A stretch of 64,000 bases of DNA from Stutzerimonas chloritidismutans AW-1 (lineage in GTDB: Bacteria > Pseudomonadota > Gammaproteobacteria > Pseudomonadales > Pseudomonadaceae). The stretch is taken from positions 56,761-120,760 of the forward strand of contig NZ_AOFQ01000016.1 of assembly GCF_000495915.1 (NCBI RefSeq), given 5' to 3'. This document shows positions 9,807 to 18,428 of this stretch, piece by piece (position 1 is the first letter of the stretch; the number at the start of each line of letters is the position of its first letter). Both the position numbers and the translations under genes were made by a program. The notes beneath the pieces are model-generated. The model was given only the letters and a program-made list of their open reading frames with translations. It did no database searches and was not told the DNA's origin.

Positions 9807-9922
9807 AAGTTCGGATGAACAGGGCTCCGAGACAAGGCGCTGCGGCGAGTCATAGCGGGCTATGGCAAGGAGCAGCAACACAGTATCGGGGCCATGGGCG
9901 CCGAAATTGCCCGACTGAACTT
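9807..9922. repeat. Imperfect palindromic element (MITE- or REP-like)
   Basis: A non-coding stretch of about 116 bases folds into nested arms. The centre is CATAGC-GG-GCTATG at 9851-9864. Outside it, GCTGC (9838-9842) can pair with GCAGC (9871-9875), GCTCCGAGAC can pair imperfectly with GTATCGGGGC, and AAGTTC (9807-9812) matches GAACTT (9917-9922) at the ends. It has no coding content and looks like a small non-autonomous mobile element or a large BIME-type repeat. Confidence 0.5.
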
Positions 9923-9941
9923 ACCAAACAGGCGGCTATGT

Positions 9942-10151
9942 CTACAGGTGATGGCTCCCCGGATAGGGACGCGCCTCCTCCAGCTCGCCATCGCGACCGA
10001 ATACCTCGACCGACGCGGCGCGGCCGTCCATGTAGGCATCCAGCGCGCTGTACATCTCGTCCTTGGTGAGGGTTCGCAGCACGGTTTTCTGGGTTTGCTG
10101 GTCTTCCAGCTCCCAGCCCATTTCGGTGGGCCTGACCTGATAAATGTTCAT
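9942..10151 (-). CDS. Small conserved protein, DUF2188-like
   Basis: This is a 69-residue soluble protein starting MNIYQVRPTEMGWEL, with a short beta-strand start, a helix (TKDEMYSALDAYMDG) and a beta strand with VEVFGRDGE. The pattern resembles the DUF2188 group of small proteins, tentatively. GAGGAG sits seven bases before the ATG at 10151. It is the second gene of an apparent two-gene operon, 40 bases after the acidic protein gene. Function is unknown. Confidence 0.7.
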   Translation of the reverse strand: MNIYQVRPTEMGWELEDQQTQKTVLRTLTKDEMYSALDAYMDGRAASVEVFGRDGELEEARPYPGSHHL

Positions 10152-10191
10152 GGTGACTCCTCTGGGGTGGCGATTGTCGTGGGCGGATGGG

Positions 10192-10380
10192 TCAGCTCGG
10201 CTCGCCGGAACCGTCTTCTCCCTGGATGTCCGGATCGTCCGGCAGCGTCTCAGGCTCGTCAGGATCGTCCAGCGGCGAAGGCTGATCGTCGTAGTCCGGG
10301 TCTTCGCCGGCGTTCTTTTCGCCTCCATCGGTCATGGTCACATCAGGCTCATCGCCTGCCTGCTGGTCATCTGCCTTCAT
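10192..10380 (-). CDS. Small strongly acidic hypothetical protein
   Basis: A 62-residue protein starting MKADDQQAGDEPD. It is dominated by Asp, Glu, Pro and Gly with almost no hydrophobic residues, so it is probably intrinsically disordered. The ATG at 10380 follows CCGAGG. It is the first gene of a pair with the DUF2188-like gene. No domain is recognised; the conserved spacing and ribosome sites are the main arguments that it is real. Confidence 0.55.
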   Translation of the reverse strand: MKADDQQAGDEPDVTMTDGGEKNAGEDPDYDDQPSPLDDPDEPETLPDDPDIQGEDGSGEPS

Positions 10381-10615
10381 GGTTGCCTCGGCTGTCGCGG
10401 GTGGATGACTGATATCGATTGGAGGCGACAAACCACGCGACGTTCGAACCGCACGACACCGGCGGTCCGAAGGTTGCCGTGGCGCCGCCGCAGGATTGCC
10501 CGGCCGATCCCGTGCCACTATCGGCGGGGGCGGCCACGCGACCATGCAACCGATTGCACTGCCCGAGCCGCTCCACCACACTGCCCACTCACACCCAACC
10601 GCAGTCGGAGATTCC

Positions 10616-11017
10616 ATGCAGACACTCACCCCACAATCCCGCGCGGCCATTCTCGAAAACCCGGAAGCCCTGGAATGCACCCTGTACCGCCCCGACGAAT
10701 ACGACGAGGAAGCGGAAGAGCAGGATCTTGGTGACGCGCGCATCGTCATCAGCGGCCCCTTTGAAGCGCCAGCCGAATGGGATGCCAAGGACCGTGACGA
10801 CTACTTCGACGGCACCGCGCCGGAAGCCTTCGTCGTCGCCCGCATCGCCTGCCAGGCAGCGCCCGACTCCGGCGTCTACTTCACTGCCGTGCCCGGCGAC
10901 TACGCCGCCGTCACGGAAAGCCCGGGCCAGGTATCGATGTTCTACGTCTGGGACTGCCTGAACGATGCCGAAGGCCAGTACGTGCTGATCCGCGAGGAAG
11001 AGGACGACGAGGTCTGA
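10616..11017 (+). CDS. Conserved hypothetical acidic protein
   Basis: The protein has 133 residues, is soluble and very acidic, and ends with EEEDDEV. The middle contains ordered-looking segments such as FVVARIACQAAP and VSMFYVWDCLND. A GGAG ribosome site lies seven bases before the ATG at 10616. No family is recognised. It is divergent from the two small genes to its left. Confidence 0.65.
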   Translation: MQTLTPQSRAAILENPEALECTLYRPDEYDEEAEEQDLGDARIVISGPFEAPAEWDAKDRDDYFDGTAPEAFVVARIACQAAPDSGVYFTAVPGDYAAVTESPGQVSMFYVWDCLNDAEGQYVLIREEEDDEV

Positions 11018-11054
11018 TCCACCTCCGGCGATTACATTCCACCTGGCGTGTTCC

Positions 11055-11080
11055 GGTGGATGCGCGAAGCGACATCCACC
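11055..11080. repeat. REP-type hairpin
   Basis: GGTGGATG pairs perfectly with CATCCACC around a ten-base loop containing GCGAAGC. It has the same layout as the hairpin inside hrpA at 35693-35718 (8-bp stem, 10-base loop, shared GCGAAGC core), so both belong to one REP family. Confidence 0.75.
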
Positions 11081-11316
11081 CGGCGATTCAGCAGAGTCCG
11101 TCGGGTGGACCTCGGCGCAGCCGTGCCGTCTCAAGCAGCGGCACCGGCCTGGTCCAGGCTGCCGTACGAATCCATCCTGCAGGCAAGTTTCAGCCCAGCT
11201 AGCCCAACCGCCTGACGATCCGCATCATCATGCGTTTCATTCAAGCGCCGACCTCATCGCCCTGCTTCGCTGTCTACCCCCTAGAGATTCCATTCGCCCA
11301 CACGACGAGGACCTGC

Positions 11317-12582
11317 ATGCGTTCCATGATCAGCGCCTGGCAGTCACCGGTTTCGCGCATGAAGCTGGTCGCCGGCCTTCTGTTGCTACTGGCCGCCCTG
11401 CTCTACATCGTCGCGACACGCTTCGAAGCCAGCCATCCGGCCTGGGGCTACGTCGCCTCGTTCGCCGAAGCCGCCATGATCGGCGCGATCGCCGACTGGT
11501 TCGCCGTCACCGCGCTGTTCCGCCACCCGCTGGGTCTGCCGATCCCGCACACGGCGATCATCCCGCGCAGCAAGGCACGCATCGGGCAGAACCTGTCGAG
11601 CTTCATCACCACGCATTTCCTCGCCACGCCATTGGTGCTGGCCAAGCTGCAGGAGCTCGATATCGCCTCGCGACTGGCCGGCTGGCTGCGGCACCCGAGC
11701 AATGCCGAGGCGGTCGGCCGCCGGCTCACCGGCGTTGCACATTTCGGCATCGCCGCGCTGCACGACGAACGCGTGCGCGCCTTCGTCGAGGCCAAGGTGA
11801 CCACGCGGCTGCGCAAGTTCGATCTCTCCGCCCCGCTGGCCCAGGCCTTGCGCGTGCTGACCAGCCAGGGCCGGCATCAGGCGATGCTCGACGAGTTGCT
11901 GATCCGCCTCGATTCGATCATGCAGGATGAGGAAACCCGCGCGCTGGTCGCCGACGCCATCAGCCGGGAAATCCGCACCCTGCGCTATCTCGGCCTGAGC
12001 CGGCCGGTGAGCGGCTGGTCGGCGAACAAGTTCGTCGACGGCCTGTCAGCGCTGATCGCCGAGATCGCCGCCGACCCGGAGCACCTGATCCGCCAGCGCT
12101 TCGACGAACACGTCAGTGAATACATCGAGCGCCTGGAGCAGGACCCGCAATACGCCCTGGAGGTCGAGCGCATTCTCGCGCAGCTCTTGGAGCACCCCGC
12201 CACCAGCGCCTATTTCGGCAATCTCTGGCAGGAACTCACGGCCTGGCTGGAGAGCGACCTGGCCAGCGACGACTCACGCATCGGCCGACGCATCGTCAGC
12301 CTCTGTCGCGGCCTCGGCGACGGCCTCGCCGCTGACGATTCCATGCGCAACTGGATCAACGAGCAACTGCTGGCCGCCGCACCCGGCCTGCTGGAGCGCT
12401 ACCGCGGGCAGATAGGCGCCTATATCGCGCAGCGAGTGGAAAACTGGGAAAGCCGTGAGCTGGTCGAGCAGTTGGAGCAGAGCGTCGGCAAGGATCTGCA
12501 ATACATCCGTATCAATGGCACGCTGGTCGGCGGGCTGGTCGGTCTGGCGCTACACGTGCTGACGCAGCTGCTGGCCGGCTGA
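11317..12582 (+). CDS. DUF445 family membrane-anchored protein (YjiN-like)
   Basis: The protein has 421 residues. TM segments lie near both ends (about residues 13-35, and again at the C-terminal GTLVGGLVGLALHVL). The family motif IGAIADWFAVTALFRHPLG follows the first helix. The large middle is helical. DUF445 proteins are widespread envelope proteins of unknown function. I chose the ATG at 11317, preceded by GAGGA; an ATG at 11230 would add 29 residues ahead of the membrane helix without a ribosome site. It converges with the ABC operon, with 7 bases between stops. Confidence 0.85.
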   Translation: MRSMISAWQSPVSRMKLVAGLLLLLAALLYIVATRFEASHPAWGYVASFAEAAMIGAIADWFAVTALFRHPLGLPIPHTAIIPRSKARIGQNLSSFITTHFLATPLVLAKLQELDIASRLAGWLRHPSNAEAVGRRLTGVAHFGIAALHDERVRAFVEAKVTTRLRKFDLSAPLAQALRVLTSQGRHQAMLDELLIRLDSIMQDEETRALVADAISREIRTLRYLGLSRPVSGWSANKFVDGLSALIAEIAADPEHLIRQRFDEHVSEYIERLEQDPQYALEVERILAQLLEHPATSAYFGNLWQELTAWLESDLASDDSRIGRRIVSLCRGLGDGLAADDSMRNWINEQLLAAAPGLLERYRGQIGAYIAQRVENWESRELVEQLEQSVGKDLQYIRINGTLVGGLVGLALHVLTQLLAG

Positions 12583-12589
12583 ATGCCGC

Positions 12590-13234
12590 TCAGGCGCGGC
12601 GCTGGCGCTCGCTCAGTTCGCTGAGATTGACGGGGCTGCCGGGCGGCTCATCGCAGCGCAATGTCGCCGGGGCGCCGCTCAGGTACCACAGACGATTGGC
12701 CAGATCGTCGGCATCACGCGGATCGTGGGTCACGCAGATCATCGCCATGTCCGGGTGCCGATCCAGCAGGCGGGCGATCAGGCCGCGCAGTTCGGCGGCG
12801 CGCTCGGCATCCAGCGAGGCGAAGGGTTCGTCGAGCAGCAACAGATCCGGCTTGATCGCCAGGCAGCGCGCCAGTGCCGCCCTGCGCGCCATGCCCAGCG
12901 AGAGCTGATCCGGCAGGCTATCGGCCGCGCCACTCAGCCCGACCTCGGCCAGCAGCCGATCGATGTCCGCCGCGCTCGCGCCGACCAGCGCCAGGTTCTG
13001 TCGCACCGTGCGCCAGGGCAGCAGGCGATGCTCCTGAAACAGGTAGCCGACGCGCAAGCCGGCGCGCTGCTCGATCATCGGCCGCAGCTGCGGATCGAGC
13101 CCGGCGATGCCGTTGAGCAGCGTCGTCTTGCCGACACCGGACGGCCCGAGCAGACAGATGCGACCGCCTTCGCGCACCTGCGCAGCGATCACGCCCAGCA
13201 CGGGATGACGGCCATCCAGGCGCAGCTCAAGCAT
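12590..13234 (-). CDS. ABC transporter ATP-binding protein (NitT/TauT type)
   Basis: The 214-residue nucleotide-binding subunit has Walker A (GPSGVGKTT), the signature LSLGMARRAALARC and Walker B (LLLLDEPFASLD). It is the last gene of a three-gene operon: its ATG at 13234 overlaps the end of the permease gene by 8 bases. It should energise import with the permease and binding protein upstream. The substrate class (taurine, nitrate, sulphonate, pyrimidine precursor or similar) cannot be fixed from the sequence. Confidence 0.9.
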   Translation of the reverse strand: MLELRLDGRHPVLGVIAAQVREGGRICLLGPSGVGKTTLLNGIAGLDPQLRPMIEQRAGLRVGYLFQEHRLLPWRTVRQNLALVGASAADIDRLLAEVGLSGAADSLPDQLSLGMARRAALARCLAIKPDLLLLDEPFASLDAERAAELRGLIARLLDRHPDMAMICVTHDPRDADDLANRLWYLSGAPATLRCDEPPGSPVNLSELSERQRRA

Positions 13235-13988
13235 GGCGTACACCCGCTTCGCGCCAGGACGATGCGCGACGCTCCAGCGGCTGCAACAGCGCCAGTTCGA
13301 TCAGCTGGACCACGGCGATGAACGCCAGGCTGTAGGCGAGGATGCTCGCCACGTCGAACACCTGAAAGGCCATATGCAGCTGAAAGCCGATGCCATCCGA
13401 GCGACCGAGCAGCTCGACCACCAGCACGATCTTCCAGATCAGCGCCAGCCCGCCGCGAGTGGCGGCCATCAGGTAGGGAAACAGCTGCGGCAGCCAGACA
13501 TGCCTGATCCGCTGCCAGCGGGTGAAGCGGTAGACCAGCGCCATCTGTTCCAGCTTGGGATCGATACTGCGTGCGCCCTCGCGCACGGTGACGGCCACGT
13601 TCGGCACCTTGTTGATCACCACCGCCAGTACCGCCGCGGCTTCCACCAGACCAAACCAGACGTAGAGCAGGATGATAGTGACCAGCGCCGGCAGGTTGAG
13701 AAACAGCACCAGCAGCGGATCGAGCACGGCATTGGCCAGCCGCGAGCGGCCCATCCACACGCCTAGCAGCGTGCCCAGCGCCATCGCCAGTACGAAGGCG
13801 AACAGCACGCGGCGTAGGGTTACCAGCAGATGTTCGGGCAGTTCACCGCTCTGCGTGGCCTGCCAGAAGGTGTCGAGCACGGCGGCCGGACTCGGCAGCA
13901 GCGGCGTCTGCACGACCAGCGCAATCAGCGTCCAGAGTGCCACCGCGCATGGCAGGGCGATCCAGCAGGCCCAGCGCGAGCCGTTCAT
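13227..13988 (-). CDS. ABC transporter permease (NitT/TauT type)
   Basis: This 253-residue inner-membrane protein has about six TM helices. It belongs to the BPD_transp_1 permeases, and a loop near residues 135-155 (VREGARSIDPKLEQMA) corresponds to the EAA loop that docks the ATPase. The start overlaps the stop of the binding-protein gene as ATGA, which indicates tight translational coupling. Confidence 0.9.
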   Translation of the reverse strand: MNGSRWACWIALPCAVALWTLIALVVQTPLLPSPAAVLDTFWQATQSGELPEHLLVTLRRVLFAFVLAMALGTLLGVWMGRSRLANAVLDPLLVLFLNLPALVTIILLYVWFGLVEAAAVLAVVINKVPNVAVTVREGARSIDPKLEQMALVYRFTRWQRIRHVWLPQLFPYLMAATRGGLALIWKIVLVVELLGRSDGIGFQLHMAFQVFDVASILAYSLAFIAVVQLIELALLQPLERRASSWREAGVRHA

Positions 13989-14965
13989 GGCGTGCTCTGG
14001 AACGACGCGGCCGGCATCAGTTTCGCCGGATCGGCACCGGTGAGGATCAGCAGTCGCTGCAGGTCGGCGATACGCCGCTCATCCAGCGGCTGCGGGATGC
14101 CGGCGAGGAAACTGTCGCGCAGGGCGGCGAACACGCCATCCTCGTCGGCACGCATCAGCGGCCGCAGCGCCTGCCAGTGCGCGGGCTCGCTGGCGAGTTC
14201 GTGTTTGGTCTGGCCCAACGCCGTGGCGAAGCGCTGCAGCAGCGCCTCATGCTCGACGGCCCAGGATTCGGGAAACAGATAGCCGAGCACCGGCAGGTGG
14301 GGATCAAGCTCCAATGATCGGAGCAGATCATCGAGACTGAACGCCACCTGCACACCACCCTCGCCACGCATGCGCGCGGAGAAATGCCAGAAGGTCAGCA
14401 GCGCATCCACCTGACCGCGGCGCAGCGCCTGGCTGAGCAGTGGCGGTGCGGCGTACTGAACAGTTGCCTGTTTGGACAGATCGATTCCGTCCTGGGCCGC
14501 GGCATGCTGTAGCAACTGCCAGCCCAGCCCGTCCGGCCCGCCAGCGACACCGATGCGCTTGCCGCGCAGGTCGGCCAGCGTGCGGATGGCGCTGCCTTCG
14601 GGCACCAGCACCTCACCAATCTGGGAGGAGAAAGGTACGTAGCGATAAGCCGTGCCGGCCTGGTAACGCGCCTGCGCCCAGAGCAGATCGCTCACCGCAC
14701 CGTCGACGCTACCGCTGGTCAATGCCAGTCGCGAGGCCGGCACATCGGCCACCAGTCGCACCTTCAGCTCGAAACCGTTGGCACGGTCCAGTCCCTGGCG
14801 CTTGAGATGCTCAAGCTCCCAGTGCGGCGTGCCGAACTGCAGCACGCTGAGGGTCAGCACCGGCAGCTCCTGCGCCTGTGCCCACAGGGGCAGCAATACA
14901 AGCGCCAACAGCGCACGGCGAGTGCGCAGAATGAACGGGGTGAGGAAGGGCAATGAAAGCATCAT
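13985..14965 (-). CDS. ABC transporter periplasmic substrate-binding protein (NMT1/SsuA-like)
   Basis: The 326-residue protein starts with a signal peptide (cleavage near AQA-QE). The mature part resembles NMT1/TauA/SsuA binding proteins: ADVPASRLALTSGSVDGAV, the hinge stretch LADLRGKRIGVAGGPDG, and WHFSARM. It leads the operon with the permease and ATPase. No enzyme gene beside it hints at the substrate. Confidence 0.88.
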   Translation of the reverse strand: MMLSLPFLTPFILRTRRALLALVLLPLWAQAQELPVLTLSVLQFGTPHWELEHLKRQGLDRANGFELKVRLVADVPASRLALTSGSVDGAVSDLLWAQARYQAGTAYRYVPFSSQIGEVLVPEGSAIRTLADLRGKRIGVAGGPDGLGWQLLQHAAAQDGIDLSKQATVQYAAPPLLSQALRRGQVDALLTFWHFSARMRGEGGVQVAFSLDDLLRSLELDPHLPVLGYLFPESWAVEHEALLQRFATALGQTKHELASEPAHWQALRPLMRADEDGVFAALRDSFLAGIPQPLDERRIADLQRLLILTGADPAKLMPAASFQSTP

Positions 14966-15023
14966 GCCCGCAGGGTACGAAGCCCCCAGGCGGGCACGAA
15001 TTGTACTTTGGTGTCTGTTGGCT

Positions 15024-15068
15024 GCTGCGATGGTCGCAGCGGGCTTGACCCCGCCACTACATCGCAGC
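15024..15068. repeat. Nested inverted repeat, REP-like
   Basis: GCTGCGATG (15024-15032) pairs with CATCGCAGC (15060-15068), and an inner GCGGG pairs with CCCGC. It lies between the start of the ABC operon and the end of the HIT gene, where a REP or a terminator for the HIT gene is expected. Confidence 0.5.
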
Positions 15069-15073
15069 CTGGC

Positions 15074-15517
15074 TCAGCCCTGCGTGGCGATACGCTGCTG
15101 CAAGCGCGCCTGGAGCTGTTCCAGATCGGCCGGATCGGCCTTGCCGGCGGCATGAATGCCGAGCCCCTCGCCCGAGTAGCGCGGCACGATATGCACGTGG
15201 ATGTGGAACACCGTCTGCCCCGCCGGCGCACCATTGAACTGCGCGACCTGCACGCCATCCGGCTGCAGCTCGTCGACGATCACACGGGTGAGCTTCTGCA
15301 CCACGGCCATGACCTTGGCCAGCGCTTCGGTATCCACATCGAGGATGTTGCAGGCCGCCGAGCGCTTGGGAATCACCAGCGTGTGGCCGAAGGACTGCGG
15401 GAACAGGTCGAGGAAGGCCAGTACGTCGTCATCCTCGTAGAGTTTGTAGCAGGGCGCATCGCCGCGAATGATCTGGGCGAAGATGTTCTGCGGATCGTAG
15501 GGCGTGGTCAGGGACAC
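15074..15517 (-). CDS. HIT family nucleotide hydrolase/transferase
   Basis: The protein is 147 residues. The histidine triad is HIHVHIVPRY at about residues 105-114, with IFAQIIRGDAPCYKLYEDD at the N-terminus, as in HINT-type proteins. Members hydrolyse AMP-conjugates such as adenosine phosphoramidates. The start is GTG at 15517, preceded by GGAG. It lies upstream of the ABC operon in the same direction, with about 110 bases and a hairpin between. Confidence 0.9.
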   Translation of the reverse strand: MSLTTPYDPQNIFAQIIRGDAPCYKLYEDDDVLAFLDLFPQSFGHTLVIPKRSAACNILDVDTEALAKVMAVVQKLTRVIVDELQPDGVQVAQFNGAPAGQTVFHIHVHIVPRYSGEGLGIHAAGKADPADLEQLQARLQQRIATQG

Positions 15518-15654
15518 CTGGAGTTCTCCGGCAAGTGGAAAAGGCAGACATTAGCATTCTCCGTGCGGCTGCGACCCGTGCAGCGATGCTTCGGAACGTT
15601 GCGGGCCTGGCCGCGCTCTCAAGCTCATCACCCCCGCGATCCGAGGTTATTCCG

Positions 15655-16905
15655 ATGCACGTACGCGCCGTCGCCCCGATTGCTGCTGCAGTCGCGCTTT
15701 GCCTTTCATCGCTGTCCGCCATGGCCGCCGAAATCAAACCTGCCGAGCTGCTCGAACAGGCCAAGGCCGAACAGAGCGCCTATATCGAAACCGTGAAACA
15801 GCTGGTGGCGGTGGATACCGGCACCGGCCAGGCCGAGGGTCTGGCCACGGTCAGCCAGATGCTGGTCGAGCGCCTGCAGGCACTGGGTGCCGAGGTCAGC
15901 ACCAGCCCGGCCGCGCCATCGGCCGGCGACAACATCGTCGGCACCCTCAAGGGCAGCGGCGGCAAGGACTTCCTGCTGATGGTGCATTACGACACGGTGT
16001 TCGCCGAAGGCACCGCCGCGGAGCGCCCGTTCCGCATGGACGAACAGCGCGCCTACGGCCCCGGCGTGGCCGATGCCAAGGGTGGCGTGGCGATGATTCT
16101 GCACGCGCTGGAGCTGCTCAAGGCGCAGCAGTTCGACGCCTACGGCACGATCACCGTGCTGTTCAACCCGGATGAGGAAATGGGCTCAGCCGGCTCGAAG
16201 AAGATCATCGCCGAGCTGGCCCGCAAGCATGATTACGTCTTCTCCTACGAGCCGCCGGATCGCGATGCGGTGACCACCGCCACCAATGGCATCAATGCGG
16301 TGATGCTGGAGGTGAAGGGCAAATCCTCCCACGCCGGTTCCGCACCTGAGGAAGGCCGCAACGCCGTGCTGGAACTGGCGCACCAGCTGGTGCAGCTCAA
16401 GGACCTGGGCAACCCGGACAAGGGCACCACGGTCAGCTGGACCATGATCGCCGGCGGTGAGAAGCGCAACATCATCCCGAACAAGGCGACTGCCGAGGCG
16501 GACATGCGCTACTCCGACATCAGCGAGACCGAACGCGTGCTCGCCGATGCGCAGAAGATCATCGAGAACAAGCTGATCGACGACACCCGCGTCGAGCTGC
16601 GCGTCGACAAGGGCCGCCCACCGCTGGCGAAAAACCCGGCATCGGAGCGCCTGGCCGAGACCGCGCAGCGCCTGTACGGCGAGATCGACCAGCGTATCGA
16701 GCCGATCGCCATGCGCTTCGGCACCGACGCCGGCTACGCCTACGTGCCGGACAGCGACAAGCCGGCCGTGCTGGAAACCATGGGTGTGGTCGGTGCCGGG
16801 CTGCACTCGGAAGACGAGTACATCGAGCTGTCGAGCATCGCGCCGCGGCTGTATCTGACGACGGCGATGATTCGCGCATTGTCCGCCGAAGACGCCGCAC
16901 GCTGA
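15655..16905 (+). CDS. M20 family exported carboxypeptidase (carboxypeptidase G2-like)
   Basis: The 416-residue protein has a signal peptide ending SAMA-A and a dizinc M20 catalytic core: HYDTV (His ligand and Asp), GPGVADAKGG (bridging Asp), NPDEEMGS (catalytic Glu and Glu ligand), and a late HSEDEY (His ligand). An inserted dimerisation domain lies in the middle (KSSHAGSAPEEGRNA). Length and motif order match Pseudomonas carboxypeptidase G2, which releases C-terminal glutamate from folates and peptides. The ATG at 15655 follows GAGG and opens the signal peptide. It is divergent from the HIT gene. Exact substrate is inferred only. Confidence 0.88.
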   Translation: MHVRAVAPIAAAVALCLSSLSAMAAEIKPAELLEQAKAEQSAYIETVKQLVAVDTGTGQAEGLATVSQMLVERLQALGAEVSTSPAAPSAGDNIVGTLKGSGGKDFLLMVHYDTVFAEGTAAERPFRMDEQRAYGPGVADAKGGVAMILHALELLKAQQFDAYGTITVLFNPDEEMGSAGSKKIIAELARKHDYVFSYEPPDRDAVTTATNGINAVMLEVKGKSSHAGSAPEEGRNAVLELAHQLVQLKDLGNPDKGTTVSWTMIAGGEKRNIIPNKATAEADMRYSDISETERVLADAQKIIENKLIDDTRVELRVDKGRPPLAKNPASERLAETAQRLYGEIDQRIEPIAMRFGTDAGYAYVPDSDKPAVLETMGVVGAGLHSEDEYIELSSIAPRLYLTTAMIRALSAEDAAR

Positions 16906-17003
16906 CACGCTATCCAGGCCCGAGCGGGGGGCGAAGGTCGCAGTAGGCGAAAGCCGGCGCTGCGGGTATCTTCGCCACCTCCCATTTCAGGACTGCCCGC
17001 TCG

Positions 17004-17558
17004 ATGCTTCGCTTCGCCACCCTCTGCGCACTGGCGCTGTTCGCCTGCACTGCCCACGCCAAGGTCGAGGTGCTGCCGCTGGAACATGAAGATCAGGGCC
17101 TGGTGCTGGTCGCGCGCGTTACCGAACAGATTGCGCCGGGTGACTACGAGGCGCTGCTCAAGGGCATCATGGCCCACCCTGGCAAACACGCGCGCAAGCT
17201 GCTGATCCTCGACAACATCGGCGGCAGCGCAGCGGAAGCCATGCGCATGGGCTATCTGCTGCGCGAGACGGGCTTCGACGCCCTGGTGCCGGCGACCGCG
17301 GTCTGCCAGGGCAGCTGCATCTATCTGCTGGCGGCGGGACGGCAGCGCACCGTGCGCGGCTATGTCGGCCTGCATCGGCCCTACGTCGCCAATGGCGAGT
17401 CGGCGCAGTCCATCAGCCAGCGACCACACCGCGCACCACGCATCTACTTGCGGGACATGGGCGTCAATACGCGGCTGGCGGACGACATGCAGCTGATCGA
17501 ACCGTGGCGCATGCGCGTGCTCACGCCAAAGGAGCTCGCGCGTTATCGGCTGCAATAG
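17004..17558 (+). CDS. Exported protein with Clp/SppA-like fold (COG3904-type)
   Basis: This 184-residue protein has a signal peptide (cleavage near AHA-KV). The mature part has LILDNIGGSAAEAMRMGYL and TAVCQGSCIYLLAAG followed by GYVGLHRPY. These match the order seen in ClpP/SppA-fold periplasmic proteins, where a Ser in the second motif (here in CQGSC) is the candidate nucleophile. It may be a small periplasmic peptidase or an inactive relative. A CPBP membrane protease starts 1 base after its stop, so the two are co-transcribed. Confidence 0.7.
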   Translation: MLRFATLCALALFACTAHAKVEVLPLEHEDQGLVLVARVTEQIAPGDYEALLKGIMAHPGKHARKLLILDNIGGSAAEAMRMGYLLRETGFDALVPATAVCQGSCIYLLAAGRQRTVRGYVGLHRPYVANGESAQSISQRPHRAPRIYLRDMGVNTRLADDMQLIEPWRMRVLTPKELARYRLQ

Positions 17559-17559
17559 T

Positions 17560-18309
17560 GTGATTCGCAGGCTGCACTACTGCATTCCGGTCGTCGCGCT
17601 ATCGCTCGGCCTGGCCCTCGGCATGATCGAGCCGGTTGGCGCGCTGGCCGTTCTGCTATTCGCTGGCTGGCTTGTCGCTCAGCCGCACATCCCCAACTCG
17701 CCGTGGCTGTTCGGTACGCTGCTCGGCGCCCTGTTGCTCGCCGCACATCTGCTGCCCGGCTTCAGCCCGCTGCCGCTCGGCCCACCGCAGGATCTGGGCG
17801 GTGCCTCGCCCTGGCAATTGCGCATCAGCCCGGACAAGGCAATGGTCGCGGCACTGCTGCTGGCCTGGTGGCTGGGCCAGCCACGAACGGATTGGCGCTC
17901 GATCAGACTCACCCTGCTTGCGTCAGGCGCCTGCCTGATTCTCGTCCCGCTGCTGGCGCTGGCCTCTGGCGTGCTGGGCTGGCAACCGAAAGGGCCGGCG
18001 CTGTTCCTGCCCTGGCTGCTGATCAACCTGGGCATCACCTGCCTGGCCGAAGAGCTGATCTTTCGCGGCCTGCTGCAGCGTGCACTAGTCGGGCGCTTCG
18101 GTGCGGTCGCCGGCATCGGCCTGGCGACCGCCCTGTTCGGCGCCGCGCACCTGCCGGCCGGCTTCGGTTTCGCCGGACTCGCCGCGCTGGCAGGTCTGGG
18201 CTACGGCCTGGCCTTCCATTACTCCAGTGATCGCCTGTGGGTCGCGGTGTTTCTGCACGGTGCGGTCAACAGCCTGCACCTGCTGTTGCTGACCTATCCC
18301 CTGCGCTAA
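17560..18309 (+). CDS. CPBP family intramembrane metalloprotease
   Basis: The protein has 249 residues and about eight TM helices. The Abi/CPBP motifs are present: EELIFRGLLQ (EExxxR), FGAAHLP (His in the second motif) and a late HGAVNS. Such enzymes cleave within membranes; relatives process CAAX proteins, bacteriocins or anti-sigma factors. The GTG at 17560 lies one base beyond the upstream stop, so translation is coupled to the exported Clp-like protein. The substrate is unknown. Confidence 0.85.
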   Translation: MIRRLHYCIPVVALSLGLALGMIEPVGALAVLLFAGWLVAQPHIPNSPWLFGTLLGALLLAAHLLPGFSPLPLGPPQDLGGASPWQLRISPDKAMVAALLLAWWLGQPRTDWRSIRLTLLASGACLILVPLLALASGVLGWQPKGPALFLPWLLINLGITCLAEELIFRGLLQRALVGRFGAVAGIGLATALFGAAHLPAGFGFAGLAALAGLGYGLAFHYSSDRLWVAVFLHGAVNSLHLLLLTYPLR

Positions 18310-18428
18310 GCAATATTTTTTCAACGACCTGTCGATTCCTCCGGCGCCCGTTCGACCAATGATCGGAGCCGGCGGAAATTGCCGTATGCCCGTCTAGGCT
18401 CTTTCCATTCCACTGAAGGAGTCCACCG

